This document shows, one piece after another, positions 8,311 through 17,072 of a DNA stretch of 39,869 nt (within the stretch, counting starts at the first letter, position 1; each line of letters starts with the position of its first letter). Source of the DNA: JBBQSU01 sp038234815 (lineage in GTDB: Bacteria > Planctomycetota > Phycisphaerae > Tepidisphaerales > Tepidisphaeraceae); the NCBI GenBank assembly GCA_038234815.1, contig JBBQSU010000013.1, positions 1 to 39,869 of the forward strand, given 5' to 3'. Both the position numbers and the translations under genes were made by a program. The notes beneath the pieces are model-generated. The model worked only from the letters and a program-made list of their open reading frames with translations, had not been told where the DNA came from and searched no databases.

Positions 8311-9504
8311 ATGAAACTTCCGGTCATTGAATTTCGCAGCTCCGATCCCATTATCGTTAGCCATTGGTCGGGCACACTGCATCCCTCCGCTACGCTCGTC
8401 TGTGATGGAACAACACACCAGACGATCCTTGTCGAGTCCGGCGAAGTTAGGCGACGATGGGATGACCCGCTTGAAGCACTGGCTTGGATGGCCAACGACA
8501 TTCGCCAAAGCGATTCATCCAACGAGCGATGGTGCGGATATCTCAGCTATGATCTTGGTCGGCTGTTTGAATCGCTCCCCGTCAAGGCAACGGATGACCT
8601 CCAACTCCCCCTTTTTGCCTTCGTCAAAGGCAAGAGGTCCGAGCCTTCAACAATACTTTCACCGGGTTCCGAAGTTAATCCAATTTTGACCCGCGAGATG
8701 GGTTCGACCTTTAGCAGGGCCGAGTATCTCTCGGCAGTGGAAAAATCGCTGGATTACATCCGCGCCGGCGACATCTTTCAGGTAAACTTGTCCCAGCGCT
8801 TTGCGGTGGCTACCGACGTTTCAGCCGAGCGCGCTTTCGCTCGCCTCACGCAAGCCAATCCCGCTCGGTACGGCGCGCTACTGCAGTTCCCCGACTTCGC
8901 TGTCGTCTCCAATTCACCAGAACTTTTTCTACACGTTTCCCGCGACGGAACGATCATCACGCGGCCGATCAAGGGCACACGGCCCAACGCGCCGGGTATG
9001 CACTCTGACCTGCTGCACAGCATTAAAGATCAGGCCGAACTGAACATGATCGTGGACCTCGAGCGGAACGACCTCGGCCGGGTCTGTCGCATCGGCAGCG
9101 TGCGCGTCATCAAGCCGCGAGCCATTGAGGCGCATCCTACGGTCCTTCACGGTGTAGCCACCGTCGCCGGCACGCTCCGACCGGACGTCCGATTTGTCGA
9201 TCTCCTACGCGCCACCTTCCCCGGCGGGAGCATCACCGGCGCGCCCAAAATCCGCGCGATGGAAATCATCGAAGAACTTGAGCCGGTCCGACGGGGCATC
9301 TATTGCGGCGCGATCGGCCAGCTTTGCCCTGATGGGTCAATGCAGTTCAACCTGGCCATTCGCACAATGGTCTTTAAGAACAACCGGGCTTATATCCCCG
9401 TCGGCGGGGGTATTGTCGCCGATTCGATCCCCCAATCCGAGTACGAAGAAACGCTGATAAAAGCCCACGCAATGTTCGCCTCAATTGGCGTGCGACATGT
9501 CTGA
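8311..9504 (+). CDS. pabB: aminodeoxychorismate synthase component I
   Basis: This is a 397-residue chorismate-binding enzyme that aminates chorismate to 4-amino-4-deoxychorismate for folate synthesis. Conserved features are AGDIFQVNLSQRF, PIKGTRP, IVDLERNDLGRV, HPTVLHGVATV and TFPGGSITGAPK. The lysine in PIKGT separates PabB from anthranilate synthase TrpE, which has alanine at this site. The ATG at 8311 is the best start; in-frame codons further upstream fall inside the glnN terminator. No clear ribosome-binding site is seen. pabC follows 0.9 kb later beyond an antiparallel gene. No glutamine amidotransferase subunit (pabA) is in the window. Confidence 0.92.
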   Translation: MKLPVIEFRSSDPIIVSHWSGTLHPSATLVCDGTTHQTILVESGEVRRRWDDPLEALAWMANDIRQSDSSNERWCGYLSYDLGRLFESLPVKATDDLQLPLFAFVKGKRSEPSTILSPGSEVNPILTREMGSTFSRAEYLSAVEKSLDYIRAGDIFQVNLSQRFAVATDVSAERAFARLTQANPARYGALLQFPDFAVVSNSPELFLHVSRDGTIITRPIKGTRPNAPGMHSDLLHSIKDQAELNMIVDLERNDLGRVCRIGSVRVIKPRAIEAHPTVLHGVATVAGTLRPDVRFVDLLRATFPGGSITGAPKIRAMEIIEELEPVRRGIYCGAIGQLCPDGSMQFNLAIRTMVFKNNRAYIPVGGGIVADSIPQSEYEETLIKAHAMFASIGVRHV

Positions 9505-9523
9505 TTTGGCAGCAATCGCCGCG

Positions 9524-10336
9524 TCATTGCTTTGCGAAAAACATCTGTACGCCCATCATCGAAATCACCAGCGAATCATTCTTCATCCCGACTGTGATCT
9601 GACTTTCCCGCTGGCGGCCTTCGCCTTTGACGAAAAGCGAGTTGCCGTCAAGGCGATAAGTGCCCTTGTCAATCCGCTTGTTCCCACCGGCGGCGGTCAT
9701 CTCGGTGACGATGCTGTTTCCCGCCCCAAACGTATAGCTCGGATTTCCGGCCTTGCCCATGTCGTCATGCAACTTCTTCTTCGTCTCGGCATCCATCCCT
9801 GAGGCCAGGGCTTCCACGGTTTTATCGATGTCGAACTTCCAGGTCCCCAGGAGTTTGGCCGCCTCGGGCGGGGTTCCGCGGCGCTCGGCGTCGTATTCAG
9901 CCCGGGCCTGCGTCTGAGCCGACTTTTCACGGCCACTTCGGTCGCTTATTTCCTTCAAACGCGCCTTCACAACCGCGATCGATTCCTTGGGAGTCGCCGC
10001 CAATGTCTCCTTGGCATTGACGGCGTCGTCTCCGCCTCGCTCCAACCCATTAATTGCGTCCGCGACGTTGACGACGTTAAATTCAATTTCACCCCAGCGC
10101 TCCTCGGTCAGCCCGGCGTCCTTAATCGCCTGTTGGCCGGCCTTTTCCAGTCTTTCCTTTCCGGCAGGGTCCCGAACAAACATCCGCCGCGCCGCGGCCA
10201 GCGCGCGAACGTTCTCGACCTTCAAGTACGCATCCACGTCACCCGCCGACAATTTCGCCCCCTCATCCTGCGCACGCAAGATCGAGCAATGGAACACCAG
10301 CGCCCCGGCCAGAAGCAAGACGATTGTATTTCGCAT
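9524..10336 (-). CDS. secreted protein of unknown function, lipocalin-like C-terminus
   Basis: A 270-residue protein starts with a clear signal peptide (MRNTIVLLLAGALVFHCSI, then LRAQD as a likely cleavage region). A charged helical middle (about residues 30-165) is followed by a C-terminal part beginning LLGTWKFDIDKTVEAL and continuing with alternating short strands (YTFGAGNSIVTEM, GTYRLDGNSLFVKGE). This pattern is like small lipocalin-type domains that open with a GTW motif. It reads against pabB and pabC, 19 bases from the pabB stop. No family name or ligand can be assigned. Similar secreted helical-plus-lipocalin proteins occur in planctomycetes from general knowledge. Confidence 0.75.
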   Translation of the reverse strand: MRNTIVLLLAGALVFHCSILRAQDEGAKLSAGDVDAYLKVENVRALAAARRMFVRDPAGKERLEKAGQQAIKDAGLTEERWGEIEFNVVNVADAINGLERGGDDAVNAKETLAATPKESIAVVKARLKEISDRSGREKSAQTQARAEYDAERRGTPPEAAKLLGTWKFDIDKTVEALASGMDAETKKKLHDDMGKAGNPSYTFGAGNSIVTEMTAAGGNKRIDKGTYRLDGNSLFVKGEGRQRESQITVGMKNDSLVISMMGVQMFFAKQ

Positions 10337-10408
10337 TCTTACAAAGTAGTGCCGGGCAAGGTTCGATTCAAGGGCGAATTTCTGAAGGAATCGGTTATAG
10401 TGCGATTT

Positions 10409-11326
10409 ATGGCTTCACTCTGGCTCAACGGAAGTTTCATCGAAGAAGACGAGGCACACGTCTCCATTCGTGATACGGGCTTGCTGCACGCCGCCGGCGT
10501 TTTCACGACCTTGCGAGCCTACGGTGGAAAGGCGTTTCGGATTGCCCAGCATCTGCATCGCCTGCGGCAGTCCTGTGAGGCACTGGCGGTCGTACTGCCC
10601 TATTCCGACGAGCAACTTGCGACCGCGATTCGGGAACTGCTGGAACAAAACGAGCTACGGGACGCGCGATTGCGTTTGACCGTCACCCGTGGCGCCTCGA
10701 TAGCCGATGCCGAGAATGGCATCCGCCTTGAACCCAACGTTTTTCTCACCGCCGTCGAGCTTCAGCCCTATCCCGACGAGCTTTACACCCGCGGAATGAC
10801 CGTGATCGTGTTGGACGATCAGAAGCTAAACCCCTATGACATTCAGGCAGGTCATAAGACGCTGAATTATTTCTCGCGACTGGCCGCGCTGCGTGACGCC
10901 CACCTGCGGGGTGCCGGCGAGGCGCTCTGGTTCAATGTCCACAACTATCTGCAATCGGGCAGCACCGGCAACATTTTTCTGGTGAAGGACGGCGCTTTAA
11001 TCACGCCCCCCACCTCCGCCGATCTGTTGGAAGCGTCGATTGCTCAGCAAACGCCTTATCCCAAAAGCGCCGTGCTGCCGGGCATCATTCGACAATGCGT
11101 TATCGAACTGGCGGCGCAGATGATCATCCCCGTACACGTTCGAGGCATCGATATTGTCCAACTTCTCGACGCCGACGAAGTTTTCTTAACCAACAGCATC
11201 ATGCAGGTGATGCCGGTTTGTCGGATCGAGCGCAAAGCCATTGGCAACGACAGGCCCGGGACTATCACGCTCCGGCTCATCGACGCGTTATTCAATTCTA
11301 TTCACCAACTGGACACCGAAGGCTGA
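10409..11326 (+). CDS. pabC: class IV aminotransferase, probable aminodeoxychorismate lyase
   Basis: The 305-residue product belongs to fold-type IV PLP enzymes (PabC, branched-chain aminotransferase, D-amino acid transaminase). The PLP lysine is Lys150 in AGHKTLNYFSR, and the C-terminal VFLTNSIMQVMPV resembles aminodeoxychorismate lyase more than the other classes. With pabB upstream on the same strand, release of pyruvate from aminodeoxychorismate to give p-aminobenzoate is the likely role, although a D-amino acid or branched-chain transaminase cannot be excluded. The ATG at 10409 starts at the conserved MASLWLNG. The open frame extends further upstream but there it overlaps the antiparallel gene. 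Confidence 0.85.
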   Translation: MASLWLNGSFIEEDEAHVSIRDTGLLHAAGVFTTLRAYGGKAFRIAQHLHRLRQSCEALAVVLPYSDEQLATAIRELLEQNELRDARLRLTVTRGASIADAENGIRLEPNVFLTAVELQPYPDELYTRGMTVIVLDDQKLNPYDIQAGHKTLNYFSRLAALRDAHLRGAGEALWFNVHNYLQSGSTGNIFLVKDGALITPPTSADLLEASIAQQTPYPKSAVLPGIIRQCVIELAAQMIIPVHVRGIDIVQLLDADEVFLTNSIMQVMPVCRIERKAIGNDRPGTITLRLIDALFNSIHQLDTEG

Positions 11327-11357
11327 CCGCAGGTTTATTGCGAGTTTACTAAAACCC

Positions 11358-12458
11358 ATGAATAAACTCTCAACCATTCTGAAGGCACTTGATGCCATCG
11401 CCCCACTTTCACTGGCCGAGCCCTGGGACAACGTCGGTCTGATCGCCGGCGACCCCGGCGCGCGGGTCAGCCGCGCAATCGCCTGCATTGATTACACTCC
11501 CGCCGTCGCGCGCGAGGCCCGCGAGCAGCGCTGCGAACTGGTCCTGGCTTATCACCCGCCGCTGTTTGATGGTGTCAAGAAAATTACAGCCGACGGCCCG
11601 TCGTCGCTCGTTTTCGATGCCATCGCCCGGGGGGTGGCGATCTACTCCCCACATACGGCGCTGGACATCGCCGACGGCGGAACCAACGACATGCTGGCTG
11701 ACGCGCTGGCCCTTCAGGACCGCCGGCCGCTCAAACTGATTAGCGGAGCGACTCAGCAATATAAGTTGGTGACGTTCGTGCCGGAAAGCGCGATCGAAGC
11801 CGTTTCTACTGCCCTTTTTGATGCCGGCGCAGGCCATATCGGCAAGTATTCGTCTTGTGGGTTCCGCTCGGAAGGAACGGCGACTTTCTTCGGCTCCGCC
11901 GAAACGCGGCCAGCCGTCGGCCAAAGCCAGACCCTGGAAAAAGTGCCGGAAATCCGCGTGGAAACCCTCGTGCCGATCGAGCAAGTCGCTGCCGTTCTCG
12001 CGGCGCTGAAGCACTCCCATCCTTACGAAGAGCCGGCCTTCGATCTGCTGCAACTGGCCGCGCCCCCGCGGAGCGTCGGCATGGGGAGGATCGGCACGCT
12101 CCCCGGCGATGTCACGGCCGACATGCTTATCAATCGGCTGAAGCGCGAGTTGGGGATCGATCATGTTTTGGCGGCTGGCGACACGAGCAAACTGGTCCGC
12201 CGGGCCGCCGTGTGCGCGGGCTCTTGCGGTAAGCTCCTAGACGACGTCCTGGCGGCAAAGGCCGATTTATACCTCACCGGCGAAATGCGCCATCACGATG
12301 CGATCAAAGCGGCCCGCTGCGGATTGACCGTGGTCTGCACCCTGCATTCCAACAGCGAGCGCGCCGTCCTTAAACGACTGGCCCAGCGGCTTCGGGATGA
12401 GACGACTCTGGAGGTACTGTTGAGTCAGGCTGATCAGGATCCATTTCGGGTTGCTTGA
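11358..12458 (+). CDS. Nif3-like dinuclear metal-centre protein (DUF34)
   Basis: The 366-residue product has the two halves of the Nif3/YbgI/YqfO family: N-terminal LAEPWDNVGLIAGDP, LAYHPPLF and YSPHTALDIADGGTNDMLA, and C-terminal YLTGEMRHHDA and CTLHSNSERAVLKRLA. The conserved histidines and glutamate form a di-metal site in relatives. The extra domain in the middle (about residues 133-235, YKLVTFVPESAIEAV to HPYEEPAFDLLQL) is the PII/CutA-like insert of the long forms. The reaction is not established; annotation as GTP cyclohydrolase type 2 is unreliable. The ATG at 11358 lies 31 bases after pabC. The 3' end overlaps the convergent CHAD gene by 89 bases. Confidence 0.9.
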   Translation: MNKLSTILKALDAIAPLSLAEPWDNVGLIAGDPGARVSRAIACIDYTPAVAREAREQRCELVLAYHPPLFDGVKKITADGPSSLVFDAIARGVAIYSPHTALDIADGGTNDMLADALALQDRRPLKLISGATQQYKLVTFVPESAIEAVSTALFDAGAGHIGKYSSCGFRSEGTATFFGSAETRPAVGQSQTLEKVPEIRVETLVPIEQVAAVLAALKHSHPYEEPAFDLLQLAAPPRSVGMGRIGTLPGDVTADMLINRLKRELGIDHVLAAGDTSKLVRRAAVCAGSCGKLLDDVLAAKADLYLTGEMRHHDAIKAARCGLTVVCTLHSNSERAVLKRLAQRLRDETTLEVLLSQADQDPFRVA

Positions 12459-13422
12459 GCGATTCTTCTGCCGGCACCTCCCCAGCCACTTCCTTAGGCG
12501 CTTCGGCTGATGGAAGTACAGGAATCACCGTCTCTCCCGGCGGGAAAAGTCCGCCCACGGCATCGACAATCACCCCGCCATTTTCACGCCACAACAGGTT
12601 GAATGTTTCAAGGTCCTTTGACGCCTTCGTAACCGCCGATCGCGCCAGGTCCAGCACCTGCGCCTGCAACTCGGCCTGGTGATGGGCCAGCATTGTTTCC
12701 GCGGACTGCTTTAGCGCAAACTCCGTCAGCACCACATGGTCGTGCCAGCGGCCCAGGGCGTCCTGCATTTGCTTGAACATCACCAGAATCTCCGGCAACA
12801 GCGCGTGCCCCTGTTCCACAGCCATCTCCAGCGTGTAACGCAGCACCTTGCCGGCAAGGCGTAACTCGTGAGCGTCCGCGCCATTGTCCCCTTCGCCCAT
12901 ACGGTTGGCCTTTTTACCGAACGATTCGAGTTGATCTCTCACCGACCGGGCAAGCAGATCATCCACCTCGGGCCGAACCTCTTCCACGTCTTCCTGCAAA
13001 CCCCACCACTGCCCCAGATTCGCCAGCACCCGCGAGGCGCCCGGGCGCTCCATCGATGCGCCCCAAGCCTCGTCGCGGGCCAGTTGGCAACGCCTTAACA
13101 GCCACACCGCGGCATCAGGTGTGACGTCGGTGGTCTCGGACGATTCTAAATTCTTTCGTATCACATCAAGGTCGCGCAATTTCCCCAGCCGGCGGCGCAG
13201 CTTGGAAAGCGTGCGGGCAAAGGTCGCCGCATGCGCCTGTCGCAACACCGGCTCAAGCAAGTCGATCGCGGCCTTTAGCCGGCGCGTCGCCACGCGGGAT
13301 TGATGCACGGCATCGGTTTCGCCGCGTTTCAGTGCCGCAGGGATGCGATCTCGAAGCAAGCGCACTTGCGCGTCCATATACCGGCCAATTCCAAACGGCT
13401 GCTCTTCCAATTGTCCATTCAT
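12370..13422 (-). CDS. CHAD domain protein
   Basis: The 350-residue product is a helical CHAD domain, a family that binds inorganic polyphosphate through conserved histidines and basic residues. Visible motifs are VHQSRVATRRLKAAIDLL near the N-terminus, LRRRLGKLRDLDVI, and HELRLAGKVLRYTLEMA. These are the paired H-x-x-R-V/x-x-R-L signatures of the two four-helix halves. The last 45 residues are a Pro/Glu/Ser-rich tail of low complexity, and part of it is encoded in the overlap with the Nif3 gene. The ATG at 13422 is preferred; an in-frame GTG at 13470 would add 16 residues. It is divergent from hflX. Confidence 0.88.
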   Translation of the reverse strand: MNGQLEEQPFGIGRYMDAQVRLLRDRIPAALKRGETDAVHQSRVATRRLKAAIDLLEPVLRQAHAATFARTLSKLRRRLGKLRDLDVIRKNLESSETTDVTPDAAVWLLRRCQLARDEAWGASMERPGASRVLANLGQWWGLQEDVEEVRPEVDDLLARSVRDQLESFGKKANRMGEGDNGADAHELRLAGKVLRYTLEMAVEQGHALLPEILVMFKQMQDALGRWHDHVVLTEFALKQSAETMLAHHQAELQAQVLDLARSAVTKASKDLETFNLLWRENGGVIVDAVGGLFPPGETVIPVLPSAEAPKEVAGEVPAEESLKQPEMDPDQPDSTVPPESSHPEAAGPVV

Positions 13423-13491
13423 GGCGTCTATGATAAACAAAATCGATCGATCGATTGTTAAGAGTTTCACCCAATTTTAGCCGAGGCTTAA

Positions 13492-14841
13492 TTGAACGAA
13501 CTTAAACGCACGGAATTGTCGGTCCGGCAGGAAAAAGCTGTCCTGGTAGGTGTGATTTTGCCGGGATCAACCGCCGATCCCCGCCAGCCCTTGGGAGAAT
13601 TGGCCTCGCTAGCCAAAACCGCCGGGGCCAAAGTCGTCGGTGAAGTCCTCCAGCGCCGGCAGCGCGTCGATTCGGGCACCTATATCGGCTCGGGCAAGGC
13701 CATCGAGATTGCCGATCTGGCCATCAAGCACGGCGCCAACTGCATCATTTTCGACAACGACCTGGCGCCCAGCCAGATCGGTTCTCTCGAAAAGCTCATC
13801 AATGAACACGCGGAATCCGAACCGCTCAAGGGCATCAAGGTGATCGATCGGTCGGAACTGATTCTAGACATCTTCGCCACCCGGGCGCGCTCCGCCGAGG
13901 CCAAGCTGCAAGTGGAACTGGCCCAGATGCAGTACACCTACCCGCGACTGACGCGCATGTGGGGACACCTGGAGCGCATCGCCAACGGTGGATCGAACAT
14001 CGGCATCGGCACCCGCGGGCCAGGCGAAACGCAGCTCGAAGTAGACCGGCGGCTGGTGCGCAAGCGCATCTCCGATCTCAAGGCCGACATCGCCAAGGTG
14101 CAGGCTCGCAAGACCCGACTGGTGGCCGAGCGCAATCGCCAGCACTTCACCGTGTGTATCGTGGGGTATACCAACGCGGGAAAAAGCACACTGTTCAATA
14201 CTCTGACTGCTGCCGGCACGTATGCCGATGACAAGCTCTTTGCCACCCTGGATACCAAAACCCGTGCCTGGCGACTGGAGCGGGGCACGGAGGTGATGCT
14301 GAGCGACACGGTTGGGTTTGTGCGAGACCTGCCGCACGGACTGGTGGCCAGTTTTCGGGCCACCCTGGAGGAAGCCGTCAATGCCGATCTGTTATTGCAT
14401 GTGCTGGACGTGGGGCATCCGCGAGCACAACAGCAGTTTGACTCGGTTCACCAGGTGCTTCAAGAAATCGGCGTGGGGGATAAGACCGAAATGCTCCTGC
14501 TGAATAAGATCGACACGCCCGAAGGGGAAGAAAATATGCCGTTCTGGCGCACGCTGCATAACGGATCGATCCCCGTCAGCGCAAAGACCGGCGCAGGGCT
14601 GGCTGAAGTGCAGGAAGCGGTCTACCAGTTCGTCCGCGGGCAGCAACTGCAAGTGACGATGGAAGCCGATGTGACCAACGGCAAATTGCTCAGTTTCATT
14701 GAAAGCCATACCCGCGTGACCGCGCGGGAAATAATCGAAGACAACAAGGTGCGACTGGTAGCCACGGCGGGCAAAAAGACCCTTGACGAGCTGAAGAGAA
14801 ACGAGCAACTCACGATAGTAAAGATCGAATCGTGCGGTTGA
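13492..14841 (+). CDS. hflX: ribosome-associated GTPase HflX
   Basis: The 449-residue product is the HflX GTPase, which splits stalled or stress-inactivated ribosomes. The N-terminal HflX domain shows DSGTYIGSGKAIEIADLA, IIFDNDLAPSQ, and the glycine-rich NIGIGTRGPGETQLEVDRR before a coiled linker. The G domain has G1 GYTNAGKST (225-233), a G2 region after DDKLFATLD, G3 DTVGFV (from D272) and G4 LNKID. The start is a TTG at 13492 with GAGG (13483-13486) just upstream. The C-terminal extension ends IVKIESCG. Confidence 0.95.
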   Translation: MNELKRTELSVRQEKAVLVGVILPGSTADPRQPLGELASLAKTAGAKVVGEVLQRRQRVDSGTYIGSGKAIEIADLAIKHGANCIIFDNDLAPSQIGSLEKLINEHAESEPLKGIKVIDRSELILDIFATRARSAEAKLQVELAQMQYTYPRLTRMWGHLERIANGGSNIGIGTRGPGETQLEVDRRLVRKRISDLKADIAKVQARKTRLVAERNRQHFTVCIVGYTNAGKSTLFNTLTAAGTYADDKLFATLDTKTRAWRLERGTEVMLSDTVGFVRDLPHGLVASFRATLEEAVNADLLLHVLDVGHPRAQQQFDSVHQVLQEIGVGDKTEMLLLNKIDTPEGEENMPFWRTLHNGSIPVSAKTGAGLAEVQEAVYQFVRGQQLQVTMEADVTNGKLLSFIESHTRVTAREIIEDNKVRLVATAGKKTLDELKRNEQLTIVKIESCG

Positions 14842-14967
14842 TCGCACCGCTGCCACGACGCCAAAATAGGTCGAAACGCAGAATGGCGTTTCCGGCATCG
14901 GGATTTTGCGAGAGGAGCCGTTCCAAAGGCCCTGCCAGGGAAGCACGCCTGACCCGAACGAGCCGGC

Positions 14968-15801
14968 TTACTCTTTCCCCTTCCCACAAAAGTCCACGAG
15001 CCGGGCGATTTCGCTGCGCAGGTCTTTGCGATGGACGACGAAATCGACGAAACCGTGTTCTTCCAGGAATTCGCTGCGTTGGAAGCCTTCGGGCAATTCA
15101 ACTTTGATGGTATTCCAGATCGTGCGCGGACCGGCGAAACCGATCAGGGCTTTGGGTTCGGCGATGATGAAATCACCGAGCATGGCGAAGCTGGCGGTCA
15201 CTCCGCCGGTGGTGGGGTCGGCCAGCAGGCTGATGAACAATCCTCCGACGTCATCAAGCCGCGCAAGGGCCGCAGAGGTCTTGGCCATCTGCATCAAACT
15301 AAGGGTGGATTCCTGCATGCGCGCCCCGCCCGAACAACTCACGATCAGCACGGGCAATTTTTCGCTTGTAGCCTGCTCGATAGCCAGCGTGATCTTCTCC
15401 CCCACCACCGATCCCATCGACCCCATCATAAAAGTCGGGTCCATGACCGCGAATATGATCGGCCGACCTTTGATAAAGGCGCGCCCGCAGACCACGGCGT
15501 CGCGGTTGCCCGTCTTTAGCTGCTCGGCAACCAGTCGGTCCTTGTACGCCTTCTTATCAACGAACTTGAGCGGGTCGGTCGGTTCGATGTCGTCAAACAT
15601 CTCCTCGAAACTCCCCTCGTCGGCCAACTGCTGAACCCGTGCCCGGGCCGAAACCCGGAAATGATGCTGGCAGTTCGGGCAGACATTGAGATTCTCATCC
15701 ACCGCCTTGCGAAAGAGCATGTCTTCGCATTCCGGGCAGCGCAGCCACAGGCCCTCGGGAATGCCTTCCTTGCGGACTTCAGTGTTGGGTGCTTGCGACA
15801 T
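14968..15801 (-). CDS. accD: acetyl-CoA carboxylase carboxyltransferase subunit beta
   Basis: The 277-residue product is the beta subunit of the carboxyltransferase that makes malonyl-CoA for fatty-acid synthesis. A C4 zinc ribbon (C22, C25, C41, C44, in CPEC ... CPNC) precedes the crotonase-like core with SMGSVVGEKI, SCSGGARMQE, ADPTTGGVTASFAMLGD and GFAGPRTI. A GGGAGAA site lies 9 bases upstream of the ATG. It is the last gene of a minus-strand run and begins 21 bases after the phosphatase-like gene. No accA is in the window. Confidence 0.95.
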   Translation of the reverse strand: MSQAPNTEVRKEGIPEGLWLRCPECEDMLFRKAVDENLNVCPNCQHHFRVSARARVQQLADEGSFEEMFDDIEPTDPLKFVDKKAYKDRLVAEQLKTGNRDAVVCGRAFIKGRPIIFAVMDPTFMMGSMGSVVGEKITLAIEQATSEKLPVLIVSCSGGARMQESTLSLMQMAKTSAALARLDDVGGLFISLLADPTTGGVTASFAMLGDFIIAEPKALIGFAGPRTIWNTIKVELPEGFQRSEFLEEHGFVDFVVHRKDLRSEIARLVDFCGKGKE

Positions 15802-15822
15802 GTGTGTGGTTCTCCCAATAGC

Positions 15823-16398
15823 TCAGCGGGCGATTTGCTCGTCGGCCAACTCGATCGTTTCCATCGTTGCCGGCTGATGCAAATGACCGGCGATCTGCTC
15901 CAGCGATTCGCATCGCAAAATACCCAGGAGCATCTGCATTGCCAGCGGGCGAGTGGGAATCGCAATCGCCGGGCATCGGTTTCGTTTCAAAATCTTGGTC
16001 AGCCCCTTGCGCAGGCGTTCGATCGCGCGTTCGACCGACTCGCCCTGGGGCGGGGTGACTGCCAGCGGATTCTGCTCCCAAAGCGGGAACGACGATTCAA
16101 ACCTTGTCCGCAGGGCCGGGCGGTCCAGCCCCTGCCACAGGCCGAGGTTGATTTCGCCCAGATCGGCGCCGTGTCGGGTGCGCAGCTTGAATCGGCTGGC
16201 CAAGAGCTTGCCCACAGCCATCGCTGGCTCACTGGTCTTGTCCACATAAATGCAGGAGATCGAACCGGGGATAGCGTCGACCAGCGACTTAAGATTGGCT
16301 ACAGCTTGCGCCGTCAGCGGCAGGGAATAATTTCCCACGAGGCGATTTTCATCGTCCCAAAGCGTCGGCGCGGCACAAACGAGTACGATCCGTGTCAT
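15823..16398 (-). CDS. histidine-phosphatase-fold protein lacking catalytic histidines
   Basis: The 191-residue product has the layout of the phosphoglycerate-mutase/histidine-phosphatase superfamily: an N-terminal strand, then ENRLVGNYSLPLTAQA (like the NR..G..D.PL..G segment), YVDKTSEPAMAVGKLLA, GADLGEINLGLWQGL, and PQGESVERAIERL. The diagnostic RHG at the N-terminus is replaced by CAA (VLVCAAPTLWDD), and the second catalytic histidine position reads PTRPLAMQM. A normal phosphatase or mutase reaction therefore seems unlikely. The start overlaps the rpe stop as ATGA, which implies translational coupling. It is probably a conserved pseudoenzyme, since the frame is intact. Confidence 0.75.
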   Translation of the reverse strand: MTRIVLVCAAPTLWDDENRLVGNYSLPLTAQAVANLKSLVDAIPGSISCIYVDKTSEPAMAVGKLLASRFKLRTRHGADLGEINLGLWQGLDRPALRTRFESSFPLWEQNPLAVTPPQGESVERAIERLRKGLTKILKRNRCPAIAIPTRPLAMQMLLGILRCESLEQIAGHLHQPATMETIELADEQIAR

Positions 16399-17072
16399 AA
16401 TTGCTTCCGCAAGGCGTTGATGGTGGCCAGACGATCCGGCGCTTCAAACAGCGCGCTGCCAATCACAAACCAATCCACGCCAGCTTTACGCGCATCGCCT
16501 ATTGTATCGATTGAAATTCCCCCGTCGATCTCGATGCGCTGATTCGCTTTGAGCCGTTTTTTCAATTCGCGCACCTTCGCCAATTGATCGTGCATGAACT
16601 TCTGCCCGCCAAAACCGGGTTCGACACTCATCACCAGCACCAGATCGACCTCGCCGAGCGCAGGGTAGACCGCTTCCACTGGCGTGCCCGGCTTGAGCGT
16701 AATGCCGACACAGCACCCAAGCTTGCGGATTTCCCGAGCGGCGGCGGCGACGTCGTGCTTTACCTCCGGGGCTTCAGCATGAAAGGTGATATTTTTCGCA
16801 CCGGCTTTGACCATTTCAGGCGCATAACGCACCGGCTCGTCGATCATCAGGTGACAATCGAAAAAGCAGTTAAACTGGCGCGTCAGCCACTTAAAGACCG
16901 GCGGTCCGAAGCTGATATTGGGCACGAAATGGCCATCCATCACGTCGATATGCAGGAAATCGCCACCGGCATCAAGAATGCTGCGGCAGTCGTCGCCCAA
17001 GCGTGAAAAATCCGCCGACAGGATGGAGGGCAGAATCATCGGCGCGGGAATCGAAAACGGGCGGTCTATCAT
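16395..17072 (-). CDS. rpe: ribulose-phosphate 3-epimerase
   Basis: The 225-residue TIM-barrel enzyme interconverts ribulose 5-phosphate and xylulose 5-phosphate in the pentose phosphate pathway. Motifs are LPSILSADFSRLGDD, HIDVMDGHFVPNISFG, CHLMIDEP, VMSVEPGFGGQKF and RIEIDGGIS, which supply the metal ligands and phosphate site. The ATG at 17072 overlaps the upstream stop as ATGA and is kept; a start at 17039 (MILPSILSADF) would match the common N-terminus and is possible. The 3' end overlaps the phosphatase-like gene by 4 bases. Confidence 0.95.
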   Translation of the reverse strand: MIDRPFSIPAPMILPSILSADFSRLGDDCRSILDAGGDFLHIDVMDGHFVPNISFGPPVFKWLTRQFNCFFDCHLMIDEPVRYAPEMVKAGAKNITFHAEAPEVKHDVAAAAREIRKLGCCVGITLKPGTPVEAVYPALGEVDLVLVMSVEPGFGGQKFMHDQLAKVRELKKRLKANQRIEIDGGISIDTIGDARKAGVDWFVIGSALFEAPDRLATINALRKQL

